64,000 bases of DNA from Defluviicoccus sp. (lineage in GTDB: Bacteria; Pseudomonadota; Alphaproteobacteria; MPNO01): contig JAJEHI010000140.1 in the NCBI GenBank assembly GCA_022823775.1, positions 56,957-120,956 of the forward strand, given 5' to 3'. A program made the position numbers and the translations under genes. The notes beneath the pieces are model-generated. The model did not search any database and was not told the origin of the DNA. It saw nothing but the letters and a program-made list of their open reading frames with translations. Positions 30,387-38,495 of the stretch are shown in pieces (the first letter of the stretch is position 1; each line of letters opens with the position of its first letter).

Positions 30387-32676
30387 GCGCGAGCGTCCCG
30401 ATGTCGGCGGGCGTCAGCGGCACCCTGTCTATCGTACCGCCGGGGAGACCGAGCGCATTCTCGATCGCCGCGACGATGGCCGCGGCGGTCGGCACGGTGC
30501 CGCACTCGCCGACCCCTTTGACCCCGATCGGATTGAGCGGGCTCGGCGATTCCAAGTGAACCGTATCGATCCTGGGGACGTCGAGCGAGCCCGGCAGCAG
30601 ATAGTCGGCGAGCGTGGCGGTAAGCGGCTGGGCATCGGCGTCGAATCCCATCCATTCGTAAAGCGCGTTGCCGACGGCATGTGCCGCGCCGCCGACGATC
30701 TGGCCCTCGACGATCGCCGGATTGACGATCCGCCCGCAATCGTGCGCGACGGCCAGCCGGGCGACCGCCGCGTGCCCGGTCTCCGGGTCGATCTCGACTT
30801 CGGCGACCGCCGTCCCGTTGGCGAACGGCATGTCGTCGAGCACGGTGTTCTCCTCCGCCCAGAGCCCGGGCGCGAAGCCGTCCGGAAAAGTCACCCCGGG
30901 GGTCCCGGCGACGATCGCGGCGAGGCGCCCCAGCCCGACGGCGAGATCGGGCGCGCCCCGCACCCTGACCTCTCCTCCGGCAATCTCCAGATCCTCTTCC
31001 GCCGCTTCCAGGTGGCGCGCGGCGATGGCGAGCGCCTTGTCCCGGACCCTGCGGGCGGCGTTGAAGGCCGAGCTTCCGGCCGTCACCGCCTGCCGGCTGT
31101 TGAACCCGCCGATGCCGAGCGCGACCGCCGCCGTGTCCCCCGCGGTCACCGAGACGAGAGCACGGTCGCAGCCGAGACCTTCGGCGACGATGTCCGCCAG
31201 CATGGTCTCGATGCCCTGCCCCATCGCGGTCGCGCCCGAGGCGACCGACACCGTGCCCGACGGATCGACCGCGACGGTCGCGGATTCGAAAGGGCCGCGC
31301 CCCGTCCCCTTGACGAAATTGGCGAGCCCGATGCCGCGCAACCGCCCCCGCGCCGCCCCCGCCCGGCGTCGTTCCGCGAACCCGTCCCAGCCGGCGGCCT
31401 CGAGCGCCGCCCGCATGCAGCCCGGATAGTCGCCTGAGTCGAGCACCACCTTGCGCCCGCCCCGGCTCTCCAATGGCCGGGTACACGGCATTCGTTCCGG
31501 GCCGATCAGGTTACGTTCGCGGATCGCGACGCGGTCGATGCCGAGTCCCTCCGCCGCCTTGTCCAGCAGCCGCTCCATCGCGAATACCGCCTGCGGGTGG
31601 CCCGCCCCCCTGACAGGGGTGACCGGAACCTTGTTGGTCAGCGCCGCGCGGGCGGTCAGCCGGTAAGCCGGGACATCGTAGGGCAGCGTGACCGTCAGCG
31701 CGGACTCGTAGGGCAGGTTGGCTCCGCGCGCGGTGTAGGCGCCATGGTCGTGCACCATCGTCCCGCGCACGCCCCGGATAGCGCCGTCGGCGTCGAACGC
31801 GGCCTCGATCTCCCAGAACTGGTCGCGCTCCTGCGTGCTGGCGACGAAGTGCTCGCGCCGGTCCTCGATCCACTTGACCGGCCGGCCGAGCAGAAGCGCC
31901 GCAAGCGCGACCGCGACCTCCTCGGGATAGGTCACCAGCTTGGGGCCGAACCCGCCGCCCACCGCCGGCGCGACCACGCGAACGCCGCGCGCCGCGCGCC
32001 CCAGCATACGGGCGATCAGGTTGCGCCCGGCATGCGGCGTCTGGGTCGAGGACCAGAGAGTGAGCGAATCGTCGACCGGGTCGTGCCGGGCGAGCGCGCC
32101 GCGCCCCTCGATCGAATGCCCGCCGCCGCGATGGACCGAAAGGCTGGCGGAGAAGACGCGGCCTCCGGCGAAGGCGGCCTCGACATCGCCGAATTCCATG
32201 ACGAGCTCGGCGAGCAGGTTGCGGTCTCCGTCGCGATGGACCGGCGGCGCGCCGGGAGCCAGCGCCTCGCGGCAATCGGCGACAACGGGAAGAGGCTCGT
32301 AATCCGCCTCGACCGTCGCCGCCGCGTCCTCGGCCGCGTATCGCGAGTCCGCGACGACCATCGCCACCGCCTCGCCGACGTGAACGACCTCGTCGGCGGC
32401 AAGGACGGGACGGTCGCGTTGCTGGCGGTATGCCGGGCTCGGCAGGCCGACGACCAGGCGATCCTCCGCGAGATGGGGTTTCAGGTCGTCGAGCGTCCAC
32501 ACCGCGTGCACGCCCGGTGCCGCCTCGGCCGCGCGCTTGTCGATCCCGGAGATCGTGGCATGGGCCAAGGGGCTTCGCACGAACGCGGCGTGCAGGGTAC
32601 CCGGGAGGTGGATGTCGTCGACGAAGCGCGCCCGTCCGCGCAGCAGCGGCGGATCCTCGATCCGCGTGTCAGGCAC
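30370..32676 (-). CDS. Molybdenum hydroxylase large subunit (CoxL / xanthine dehydrogenase family), orphan
   Basis: 768-residue molybdopterin-binding subunit. LRGRARFVDDIHLPGTLHAAFVRSP-type N-terminal domain, VGGGFGPKL, TPVRGAGHPQAVFAMERLLD, AMGQGIETM and the active-site glutamate (Glu724) in KGVGECG mark it as a catalytic subunit that hydroxylates or oxidises an aldehyde or heterocycle. The partner FAD and 2Fe-2S subunits usual for the family are absent from the window. It overlaps the CMD paralogue by 8 nt and the XRE gene by 17 nt, in one operon with the putative selenoprotein. Confidence 0.88.
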   Translation of the reverse strand: MPDTRIEDPPLLRGRARFVDDIHLPGTLHAAFVRSPLAHATISGIDKRAAEAAPGVHAVWTLDDLKPHLAEDRLVVGLPSPAYRQQRDRPVLAADEVVHVGEAVAMVVADSRYAAEDAAATVEADYEPLPVVADCREALAPGAPPVHRDGDRNLLAELVMEFGDVEAAFAGGRVFSASLSVHRGGGHSIEGRGALARHDPVDDSLTLWSSTQTPHAGRNLIARMLGRAARGVRVVAPAVGGGFGPKLVTYPEEVAVALAALLLGRPVKWIEDRREHFVASTQERDQFWEIEAAFDADGAIRGVRGTMVHDHGAYTARGANLPYESALTVTLPYDVPAYRLTARAALTNKVPVTPVRGAGHPQAVFAMERLLDKAAEGLGIDRVAIRERNLIGPERMPCTRPLESRGGRKVVLDSGDYPGCMRAALEAAGWDGFAERRRAGAARGRLRGIGLANFVKGTGRGPFESATVAVDPSGTVSVASGATAMGQGIETMLADIVAEGLGCDRALVSVTAGDTAAVALGIGGFNSRQAVTAGSSAFNAARRVRDKALAIAARHLEAAEEDLEIAGGEVRVRGAPDLAVGLGRLAAIVAGTPGVTFPDGFAPGLWAEENTVLDDMPFANGTAVAEVEIDPETGHAAVARLAVAHDCGRIVNPAIVEGQIVGGAAHAVGNALYEWMGFDADAQPLTATLADYLLPGSLDVPRIDTVHLESPSPLNPIGVKGVGECGTVPTAAAIVAAIENALGLPGGTIDRVPLTPADIGTLAHDHTL

Positions 32677-33217
32677 CTTCTTCCGCTGGCAGGTCCAGGG
32701 TTCCGAGGAAGATCTGCATGCCGTAGTGGAAGGCGATGAAGGCGCCGAGCTCGACGATCTGGGCTTCCGAATAGTGGGACTTGCCCTCGTCGTAGAACGC
32801 CTTGTCGACCTTTTCGGGCGTGCGGTACATCAGCCAGCCGTAGCGGAGCGCCCATTTCTCGGCGGGCGTGAAGCGGTCGTCGGTCTCGAAATCGCCGCAA
32901 CCCGCCTCGATCCGTTCCTCGGTGAGCCCGTCCTCCAGCGCGCGCTTCGACCGGAAGGCGGCGAAGTAGGGATCCTCCGCGTGCCTGGCGAGCTGGATGC
33001 GGATAATCTCCTTGAGCCCGTGGTCGACCTCGCCTTCCATCAGAGAGCGGTCGAGCGCGTCGTGCAGCGCCTCGGCATAGCCCGGCACATGCGCCATCAG
33101 CCGGACGAAGCGCGAATCCGCGATCCCCGTCTCTTCCGAGCGCGCGATCAGCGCCCGGAGTCCGGGATCGTCGATCTTCGCGCGCGGGACCGGCGGGAGG
33201 GTGGTCCGGGCGCTCAT
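32669..33217 (-). CDS. CMD/AhpD-fold paralogue lacking redox residues
   Basis: 182-residue carboxymuconolactone-decarboxylase-fold protein. It aligns without gaps over at least 24 residues around the active site with the gene just upstream: RHAEDPYFAAFRS here against RMAACRYUGNVRS there. The position of the CxxU/CxxC pair is occupied by Asp82 and Phe85, so thiol chemistry is lost. VELGAFIAFHYGM near the C-terminus is a further family match. The ATG overlaps the upstream stop (ATGA). It could be a structural or heteromeric partner. Confidence 0.85.
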   Translation of the reverse strand: MSARTTLPPVPRAKIDDPGLRALIARSEETGIADSRFVRLMAHVPGYAEALHDALDRSLMEGEVDHGLKEIIRIQLARHAEDPYFAAFRSKRALEDGLTEERIEAGCGDFETDDRFTPAEKWALRYGWLMYRTPEKVDKAFYDEGKSHYSEAQIVELGAFIAFHYGMQIFLGTLDLPAEEGA

Positions 33218-33858
33218 TCGGCGGCTTCCGCCGTGGCGCGCCGGATCGCGCCCTTGTTGAGCGACACCGGGGTCTCGCCGTAGATCCGCCGCGACTCGTC
33301 CTGGTCCACCAGCCGGCCGTCCGGGGTGAACATGGGATAGAAGTCGAGCGTCCCGAAGAAGGTGTGGTAGCCCACGTTGAAGCCGACGAAGGCCCCGAGC
33401 TCCACGATCTCCTCGACCGAATAGTGCTCGGCCAGCTCGTCGTACAGCGCCGCGTCGATCTTTTCCGGCGCCGTCCCCATCAGCTCCGAATAGCGGAGCG
33501 CGATTTTCTCCGCCGGGGTGAAGCGGCCGCTCGACGCATGGGCCTCGATGCCCTCGTCGATGGTCTCTTCCGTCAATCCCTGCTGCTTCGCCGAAGCAGA
33601 CCGGACGTTGCCTCAATAGCGGCACGCGGCCATCCGCGAGAGCTGGACGCGGATGATTTCCTTCAGCTTGTGGTCGATCCGCCCGGTGTTGAACACCGCG
33701 CCCCAGGCCAGATACATCGAACGCGCGATGTCCGGGCTGTGGCCGAGCATCGCGTGAAAGGCGGGATCCGGCGCGCGGTGGCGCAACGCCTTGTTGACCA
33801 GCGGGCGGAGCTTGCCCGCCTTGAGCTCCTCGATATCGAGCATGCGGATATTGGGCAT
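33214..33858 (-). CDS. CMD/AhpD-fold protein with in-frame TGA: probable selenoprotein
   Basis: 214 residues if TGA at 33613-33615 is read as selenocysteine (residue 82). Both halves are in one frame and share family features: KLKEIIRVQLSRMAACRY before the TGA, and GLTEETI, FTPAEKIALRYSELMG and VELGAFVGFNVGY after it. The motif is C79-R-Y-U82, the place of the redox CxxC in AhpD-like proteins. A 7-bp hairpin with a GGC loop begins 13 nt after the TGA. The start at 33858 has AGGGA upstream and a strong promoter (33887-33915). Alternatives are a genuine nonsense mutation or base error. Confidence 0.8.
33577..33605 (-). other. SECIS-like hairpin immediately after the in-frame TGA
   Basis: Minus-strand RNA: CUGCUUC (33599-33593) pairs perfectly with GAAGCAG (33589-33583), loop GGC (33592-33590). 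A lower stem UCC (33605-33603) with GGA (33579-33577) is separated by a small internal loop that can leave U33600 bulged. The apical loop lies 20 nt after the UGA, close to the geometry of E. coli fdhF, and starts with GG as bacterial SECIS loops require. Confidence 0.65.
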
Positions 33859-33886
33859 GGCGCGGTCCCTTCGATGACGCGGCGGG

Positions 33887-33915
33887 ATTATCGCCGGTCG
33901 TCGGTGCCAGTCCAA
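33887..33915 (-). promoter_or_regulatory. Sigma-70-like promoter of the selenoprotein operon
   Basis: Minus strand TTGGAC (33915-33910), 17-nt spacer, GATAAT (33892-33887), 28 nt before the start codon. It is one of the best promoter matches in the window. Confidence 0.6.
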
Positions 33916-33946
33916 CCGGCAAGTTGACGGCGCGGGGAAAGGCCCA

Positions 33947-34357
33947 TCAGCCCGCTGACACGGGGATCGACCAATCCTTGAGCTTCAGCCCGTCCACCCG
34001 TTCGAACTCGCGCGTATTGGTGGTGACCAGCACGAGGCCGCGCGCCCGGGCCTGGCCGGCGATCAGCACCTCGACGCGGCCGAGCGGCAACTGTCGGGCT
34101 TCGAGATCGCGGCGGATCGCGCCGGCCGCGCGCGCGTCGGCCGCGTCGAAGGGGACGATCTCGAACGCCATCCGGTCGATGACAGCCAGGTTGAGATTGG
34201 GCCCGCGGCTCTTGAACGCCCCGAAGTAGAGCTCGAAGGCCACGGGAGAGGGCACGCCGATCTCTTCGGGCCGGTGCCGGCGAAGCCGGGTCAGCAGCGA
34301 CGGCGACGTGTCGTTTATCAGGGCGATGCAGGTATTGGTATCGAAGAGATAGCGCAT
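33947..34357 (-). CDS. vapC: VapC-type PIN-domain toxin
   Basis: 136-residue PIN nuclease, an RNase toxin paired with the VapB upstream. Acidic residues appear in YLFDTNTCI, FELYFG and the late TTNTREFERVDGLKLKDW segment. The usual Asp before LIAGQA is a Glu here (RVEVLIAGQA). The ATG at 34357 overlaps the vapB stop in ATGA. The gene ends 88 nt before the selenoprotein start. Confidence 0.9.
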   Translation of the reverse strand: MRYLFDTNTCIALINDTSPSLLTRLRRHRPEEIGVPSPVAFELYFGAFKSRGPNLNLAVIDRMAFEIVPFDAADARAAGAIRRDLEARQLPLGRVEVLIAGQARARGLVLVTTNTREFERVDGLKLKDWSIPVSAG

Positions 34358-34605
34358 CAACAGAACAGTTCGTCCAGCTCCGGCCGAGGCGGCGGCATCG
34401 CCGGCTGGTTGCGGCCGTCGGGGAAAAAGTCCTCACCCTTTCCGACGACGTCATCGAGCCACTCCCAGCCGTCCGCGATCGGCTCAAGCACGACCGCCGC
34501 GCCCTGGCGGCGAATCCGGACCTCCTTGCCGGGCATGCGGAATTCCTTGGGGAGCCGCACGGCCTGGGATCTTCCGTTCCAGAACAGCTTGGCGGTCACG
34601 GTCAT
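34357..34605 (-). CDS. vapB: VapB-type antitoxin
   Basis: 82-residue AbrB/SpoVT-fold antitoxin. The [21 protein letters not shown] start is the typical swapped-hairpin DNA-binding domain (residues 7-27), and the C-terminal Pro/Glu-rich tail would wrap the toxin. First gene of the vapBC pair. It is preceded by an AT-rich promoter with an overlapping inverted repeat, in line with autorepression. Confidence 0.9.
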   Translation of the reverse strand: MTVTAKLFWNGRSQAVRLPKEFRMPGKEVRIRRQGAAVVLEPIADGWEWLDDVVGKGEDFFPDGRNQPAMPPPRPELDELFC

Positions 34606-34622
34606 CGCCGAGGCCCTCGCGT

Positions 34623-34647
34623 TGATATCTCTCTTTGGTATATATCA
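34623..34647. promoter_or_regulatory. Inverted repeat overlapping the vapBC -10 (probable operator)
   Basis: TGATAT (34623-34628) and ATATCA (34642-34647) with a 13-nt spacer. The right arm covers the -10 of the candidate vapB promoter. VapBC complexes typically repress through such repeats. Confidence 0.5.
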
Positions 34648-34667
34648 TCGTGGCGCGAGACTCGCAA
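34639..34667 (-). promoter_or_regulatory. Candidate vapBC promoter
   Basis: Minus strand TTGCGA (34667-34662), 17-nt spacer, TATATA (34644-34639), 34 nt before the vapB start. Confidence 0.5.
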
Positions 34668-34731
34668 GCGTCCCGCGATCCGAAGCGCAAGGGAAATTGA
34701 GGGACGGGGCCGCGCGGGCTATGGTCGCGCC

Positions 34732-36510
34732 ATGGCGGAGAACGGCGCATTCCCGAACGGCGATCCGGTGACCACCGAGCTGGTGCGCAACGGGGTCATG
34801 GCGGTGACCGAGGAGATGAAGACCAACCTCATGCGCACCGCCTACAACATGATCATCTACGAGGCGCTCGACTTCACCGTCGGGCTGTTCACGGCGAAAG
34901 GCGAAACGGTTTCGATCGGACTCGGGCTTCCGATGTTCATCCGCGGCATGGCCGAGACGCTCAAGGCCAAGCTCGAGCATTTCGGGACCGGCGGGATCGA
35001 GCCCGGCGACATCCTGGTCACCAACGACGCCTATGTCACCGGCAGCCACCTCAACCACATCACGCTCAGCCTGCCGATCTACCACGAGGGCGAGCTGGTC
35101 GGGTTCTCCTGCTGCATGGCGCACTGGCTCGACATCGGCGGCACGCTGCAGGGCATCACCACCGACATCTACTCCGAGGGGCTGCAGGTCCCGATCCTGA
35201 AACTGCAGCGCGCGGGCGAGCTCAACAAAGATCTCGTCGATATCGTCGCGATGAACGTCCGGATGCCGGAGCGCGCGCTCGGCGACCTGCGCGCCCAGCT
35301 CACCGCGGTCCGCACCGGCGAGCGCGGTTTCCTCGCCCTGATAGACCGCTACGGCAGGGATGCGGTGCTGGGATCGATCCGGCGCATCATGGACCAGTCG
35401 GAGCGGTCCGCGCGCGCCCGCACCCGCTCGATCCCCGACGGCGTCTACGAGGCCGAGGCGTTCATGGACGACGACGGGATCGATATCGGCAAGGAGATCC
35501 CGATCGTCGTCCGCGTCGAGGTCGCGGGCGAGGAGATGACCATCGACCTCACCGACGTCTCGCGCCAGGTCAAGGGATTCTACAACTCCGGCATCACCAC
35601 GGCCCATGCCTGCTCCCAGGTCGCTTTCAAGTGCATCGCCTCGCCGACCGACTACCCGATCAACGACGGCAGCTTCCGCCCGCTGAAGACGATCGTCCCG
35701 CCCGGGCGGATCGTCAGCGCCGAGCGCCCTGCGGCGATGCGGAGCTGGATGACCTTCCCGATGACCATCGTGGACGCGGTGTTCAAGGCGCTCGCGCCCG
35801 CCATCCCCGAACGCGTCGCGGCCGGCCACCACGCCGACCTTGTGATGGGGCGGATGAACGGCATCGACCCGCGCCAGAACACGCTGTTCATCGGAGCGAT
35901 CGGGCCGACCGGCGGCGGCTGGGGCGCCAAGCACAACGAGGACGGCATGCCGGCGACGGTCTGTCTCAACGACGGCGACACCCACAACAGCCCGTCCGAG
36001 CTGATGGAGGTGAACTACCCGATCGTCATCGAGCGGCACGCGCTGATCCCCGATTCTGGCGGGGCGGGACGCCATCGGGGCGGCCTCGGCATCGAATACG
36101 TGGTCCAGGCCCGTTCGCCGCTCAACTTCAACAGCCAGGCCGACCGCGCCAATTGCGAGCCCTGGGGTCTCGAGGGCGGGCGCGCCGGGCGCGGCAACCG
36201 CATCGGGCTCAGGGTGAACGGCGAACCCGGACCCGAATTCGCCAACGCGAAGCTGTTCTGGAAGCGGATCGAGACCGGCGATGCCTTCATCGTCAATTCG
36301 GGCGGCGGCGGCGGGTTCGGCTCGCCGTTGGAACGTCCGGCCGAGACGGTGCGGGACGACGTCCGTCAGGGCTATGTCTCGCCCGAGGCGGCGCGCGCGC
36401 TTTACGGCGTGGTCGTCAATCCCGAAACGCTGGAGCTCGATGCCGAGGCGACCGGGCGGGTCCGCGCGGCGATGGCGACGCTGGAGAGCGCGGGGGCGCG
36501 GGCCGGATGA
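34732..36510 (+). CDS. hyuB: Hydantoinase B / oxoprolinase-family subunit, orphan
   Basis: 592-residue HyuB-type subunit. Family motifs include NMIIYEALDFTVGLF, GDILVTNDAYVTGSHLNHI, GGGWGAKHNEDGMPATV and PIVIERHALIPDSGGAGRHRGG. The usual partner HyuA (ATP-dependent) is not in the window. It starts 126 nt from divergent vapB and ends overlapping an ornithine-cyclodeaminase-like gene by ATGA. The substrate may be a cyclic amide or another acid amide; the known family also includes acetone and acetophenone carboxylase subunits. Confidence 0.88.
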   Translation: MAENGAFPNGDPVTTELVRNGVMAVTEEMKTNLMRTAYNMIIYEALDFTVGLFTAKGETVSIGLGLPMFIRGMAETLKAKLEHFGTGGIEPGDILVTNDAYVTGSHLNHITLSLPIYHEGELVGFSCCMAHWLDIGGTLQGITTDIYSEGLQVPILKLQRAGELNKDLVDIVAMNVRMPERALGDLRAQLTAVRTGERGFLALIDRYGRDAVLGSIRRIMDQSERSARARTRSIPDGVYEAEAFMDDDGIDIGKEIPIVVRVEVAGEEMTIDLTDVSRQVKGFYNSGITTAHACSQVAFKCIASPTDYPINDGSFRPLKTIVPPGRIVSAERPAAMRSWMTFPMTIVDAVFKALAPAIPERVAAGHHADLVMGRMNGIDPRQNTLFIGAIGPTGGGWGAKHNEDGMPATVCLNDGDTHNSPSELMEVNYPIVIERHALIPDSGGAGRHRGGLGIEYVVQARSPLNFNSQADRANCEPWGLEGGRAGRGNRIGLRVNGEPGPEFANAKLFWKRIETGDAFIVNSGGGGGFGSPLERPAETVRDDVRQGYVSPEAARALYGVVVNPETLELDAEATGRVRAAMATLESAGARAG

Positions 36511-37514
36511 GCGACGAACTCCTCTTCCTCTCGCACGCCGAGACCCTCGACCTTCTGAGCCCGGCCGAGGCGATGGCGGTCTGCGAGGACGTCTACCGCA
36601 TGCACGCCGACGGCACGGTGAGCTGGACCGACCCGCCCGCCTTCCGGCTCGACGACGACCGGTTCCACCACCACTGGCACGTCAAGGGCGCGCTTTTGTC
36701 CGAGATCCCGATCTCCGGCGTCAGGCTCTACGCCTATTACGAGGATGCCGAACGCTCGACGGTCGGCACGCTGGACGCGACCCGCTATATCGTGCTCAGC
36801 GACCCCGTCACCTCGGTCGCGCTCGCCATCGTCGAGGAGCACTGGACCTACGCGATCCGCTCGACCGCCGCCGCAATCCTCGCCTGCAAGTGGATGGCGA
36901 ACCCCGACCCCCGGGTGCTCGGCCTGGTCGGCGTCGGCACGATGGGGACGACGGCGCTGCAATGCCTCAATGAGCTCTACGACTTCGAGGAGATCCGCTG
37001 CACCTCGCGCCGGGCGGAGACCCGCGAGGCCTTCGCCGACAAGTGGTCGGCCGCGCTCGGCGTTCCGGTGACGCCCGTCGCCTCGATCGAGGAGGTCGTG
37101 CGCGGCGCGGACATCGCGGTCGGCGGCACCACGTCGAAGGACATCGTGAGCCGCGAGGACTGGCTGAAACCGGGCGCCACCTTCGTCTCGCTCGCCCGGC
37201 GCGAGCTCGATCCGGCGGGCTGGCCCCGGATGGACAAGATCGTCGTCGACGATTTCGACATCAACATGCTGACGCCCGAGTTCCGCAAGACCGTCGCCGA
37301 CGGCCTGTTCTCGCGCGAGGCGATGCACGGGGAAATATCCGACCTTGTGGCGGGCAGGGCCAGCGGCAGGGAAAGTCCGGACGAGCGCAACCTCATCCAC
37401 ACCGTCGGCCTGGTCAGCCAGGACATCGGCGTCGCGCACCATGTCTACAGGAAAGCGCTCGACATCGGCGCGGGGCTGAGGCTGCCGCTGCCGCACGCGG
37501 CGGGTAGGGGATAA
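36507..37514 (+). CDS. Ornithine cyclodeaminase / mu-crystallin family protein
   Basis: 335-residue NAD(P)-dependent enzyme. VRLYAYYEDAER, HWTYAIRSTAAAILACKWMANP and the Rossmann motif GLVGVGTMGTTAL support the family, whose members include ornithine cyclodeaminase, alanine dehydrogenase and ketimine reductase. It is translationally coupled to hyuB. The pair may act in the same amino- or imino-acid pathway. Confidence 0.85.
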   Translation: MSDELLFLSHAETLDLLSPAEAMAVCEDVYRMHADGTVSWTDPPAFRLDDDRFHHHWHVKGALLSEIPISGVRLYAYYEDAERSTVGTLDATRYIVLSDPVTSVALAIVEEHWTYAIRSTAAAILACKWMANPDPRVLGLVGVGTMGTTALQCLNELYDFEEIRCTSRRAETREAFADKWSAALGVPVTPVASIEEVVRGADIAVGGTTSKDIVSREDWLKPGATFVSLARRELDPAGWPRMDKIVVDDFDINMLTPEFRKTVADGLFSREAMHGEISDLVAGRASGRESPDERNLIHTVGLVSQDIGVAHHVYRKALDIGAGLRLPLPHAAGRG

Positions 37515-37552
37515 CAGACGGGGATCGACGTTACGTTGCGGTCCGACGCCCC

Positions 37553-38383
37553 CTACCCCGCCACCGGCGCGGCGGTGCCGTCGATCTGCACGCGGTAGCC
37601 CGAGCGGACGTTGGGGAGGTAGTCGGAGATCGCGCGGTGCTGGGCGCAGCGGTTGTCCCACATCGCGATCGAGTGCGGCCGCCAGCGGAAGCGGCAGGTC
37701 CATTCGGGCTGGGTGCAGTGCTCGACGAGAAAGGCGAGCAGGTGCCTGCTCTCGGCGGGAGGCAGTTCGTTGATGCGGACGGTGAAGGCCCGGTTGACGT
37801 AGAGCAGCCTGCGCCCGCTCTCCGGGTGGCGCGCCACCACCGGGTGGGTCGCGCGCGGCGTGCCCTCGCCGAACACGGGGACTCCGTCATGCAGGGCCGT
37901 CAGACCCGCGAGGTAAGTCTTCATACGCTCCGACAACGCGTCGTAGGCGGCGTACATGCTGGCGAAGAGCGTGTCGCCGCCGCCGTCGGGCGGCAGAGTA
38001 TGGTTGTAGAGGATGCTGGCGAGCGGCGGGACCGGCGCGCATGACTGGTCGGTGTGCCAGACGTCGCCCGAGACCCGGTCCGACCGCTCGTCGAAGTGAA
38101 AGCGGCGCACCCGGTCGTCTTCCGACGGCTGGCTGTGAGTCTTCACGCCTACATGATGCCCGATGGTGCCGAAATACTCGGCGAGCCGGGCGTGGTCGTC
38201 GAAGCCGATCTCCTGGTCGCGGAAGAACAGCACCAGATGTTCGGTGAAGGCGCGGCGGAGCTCGGCGAGCTGCTCGTCCGCCAGCGGACGGGTGAGATCG
38301 ATATTGCCGATCTCGGCGCCGACATGGGGGCTGTAGGGGGCGACCTCGATGGTCCGGTAGGGCATTCCGCGATGGCCGTCCAT
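37553..38383 (-). CDS. TauD/TfdA-family alpha-ketoglutarate dioxygenase
   Basis: 276-residue Fe(II)/2-oxoglutarate oxygenase. The iron triad is readable: His110 and Asp112 in WHTDQS, and His249 in AQHRA, with the 2OG-binding Arg260. The DLTRPLADEQLAELRRAF N-terminal region is typical. TauD/TfdA members oxygenate sulfonates, phenoxyacetates or amino acids; which one is not clear. The start could also be 38365. It is divergent from the TAXI binding protein with a 112-nt gap. Confidence 0.88.
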   Translation of the reverse strand: MDGHRGMPYRTIEVAPYSPHVGAEIGNIDLTRPLADEQLAELRRAFTEHLVLFFRDQEIGFDDHARLAEYFGTIGHHVGVKTHSQPSEDDRVRRFHFDERSDRVSGDVWHTDQSCAPVPPLASILYNHTLPPDGGGDTLFASMYAAYDALSERMKTYLAGLTALHDGVPVFGEGTPRATHPVVARHPESGRRLLYVNRAFTVRINELPPAESRHLLAFLVEHCTQPEWTCRFRWRPHSIAMWDNRCAQHRAISDYLPNVRSGYRVQIDGTAAPVAG

Positions 38384-38427
38384 TTCCGTCTCCCGGTTGC
38401 GGCCCCAGCCTACACCGGCCGCACGGG

Positions 38428-38455
38428 TTGTTCCAAAGATGCGCTTGGCTATGAT
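38428..38455 (+). promoter_or_regulatory. Candidate promoter for the TAXI-TRAP operon
   Basis: TTGTTC (38428-38433), 16-nt spacer, TATGAT (38450-38455), 40 nt before the ATG at 38496. Confidence 0.5.
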
Positions 38456-38495
38456 CGCCCGGAATCGATCGGAGAACACTGACGGGAGCGACACC

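Noticed and set aside
33613..33615. In-frame TGA as an ordinary nonsense mutation splitting a pseudogene
   Set aside because: Both flanks are in the same frame and fully family-like, the codon sits at the redox Cys column, a hairpin follows at once, promoter and coupling are intact. Kept as an alternative in the feature text only.
32669..33858. The two CMD genes as one frameshifted protein
   Set aside because: They have separate complete N- and C-termini and align to each other; the ATGA overlap is normal coupling.
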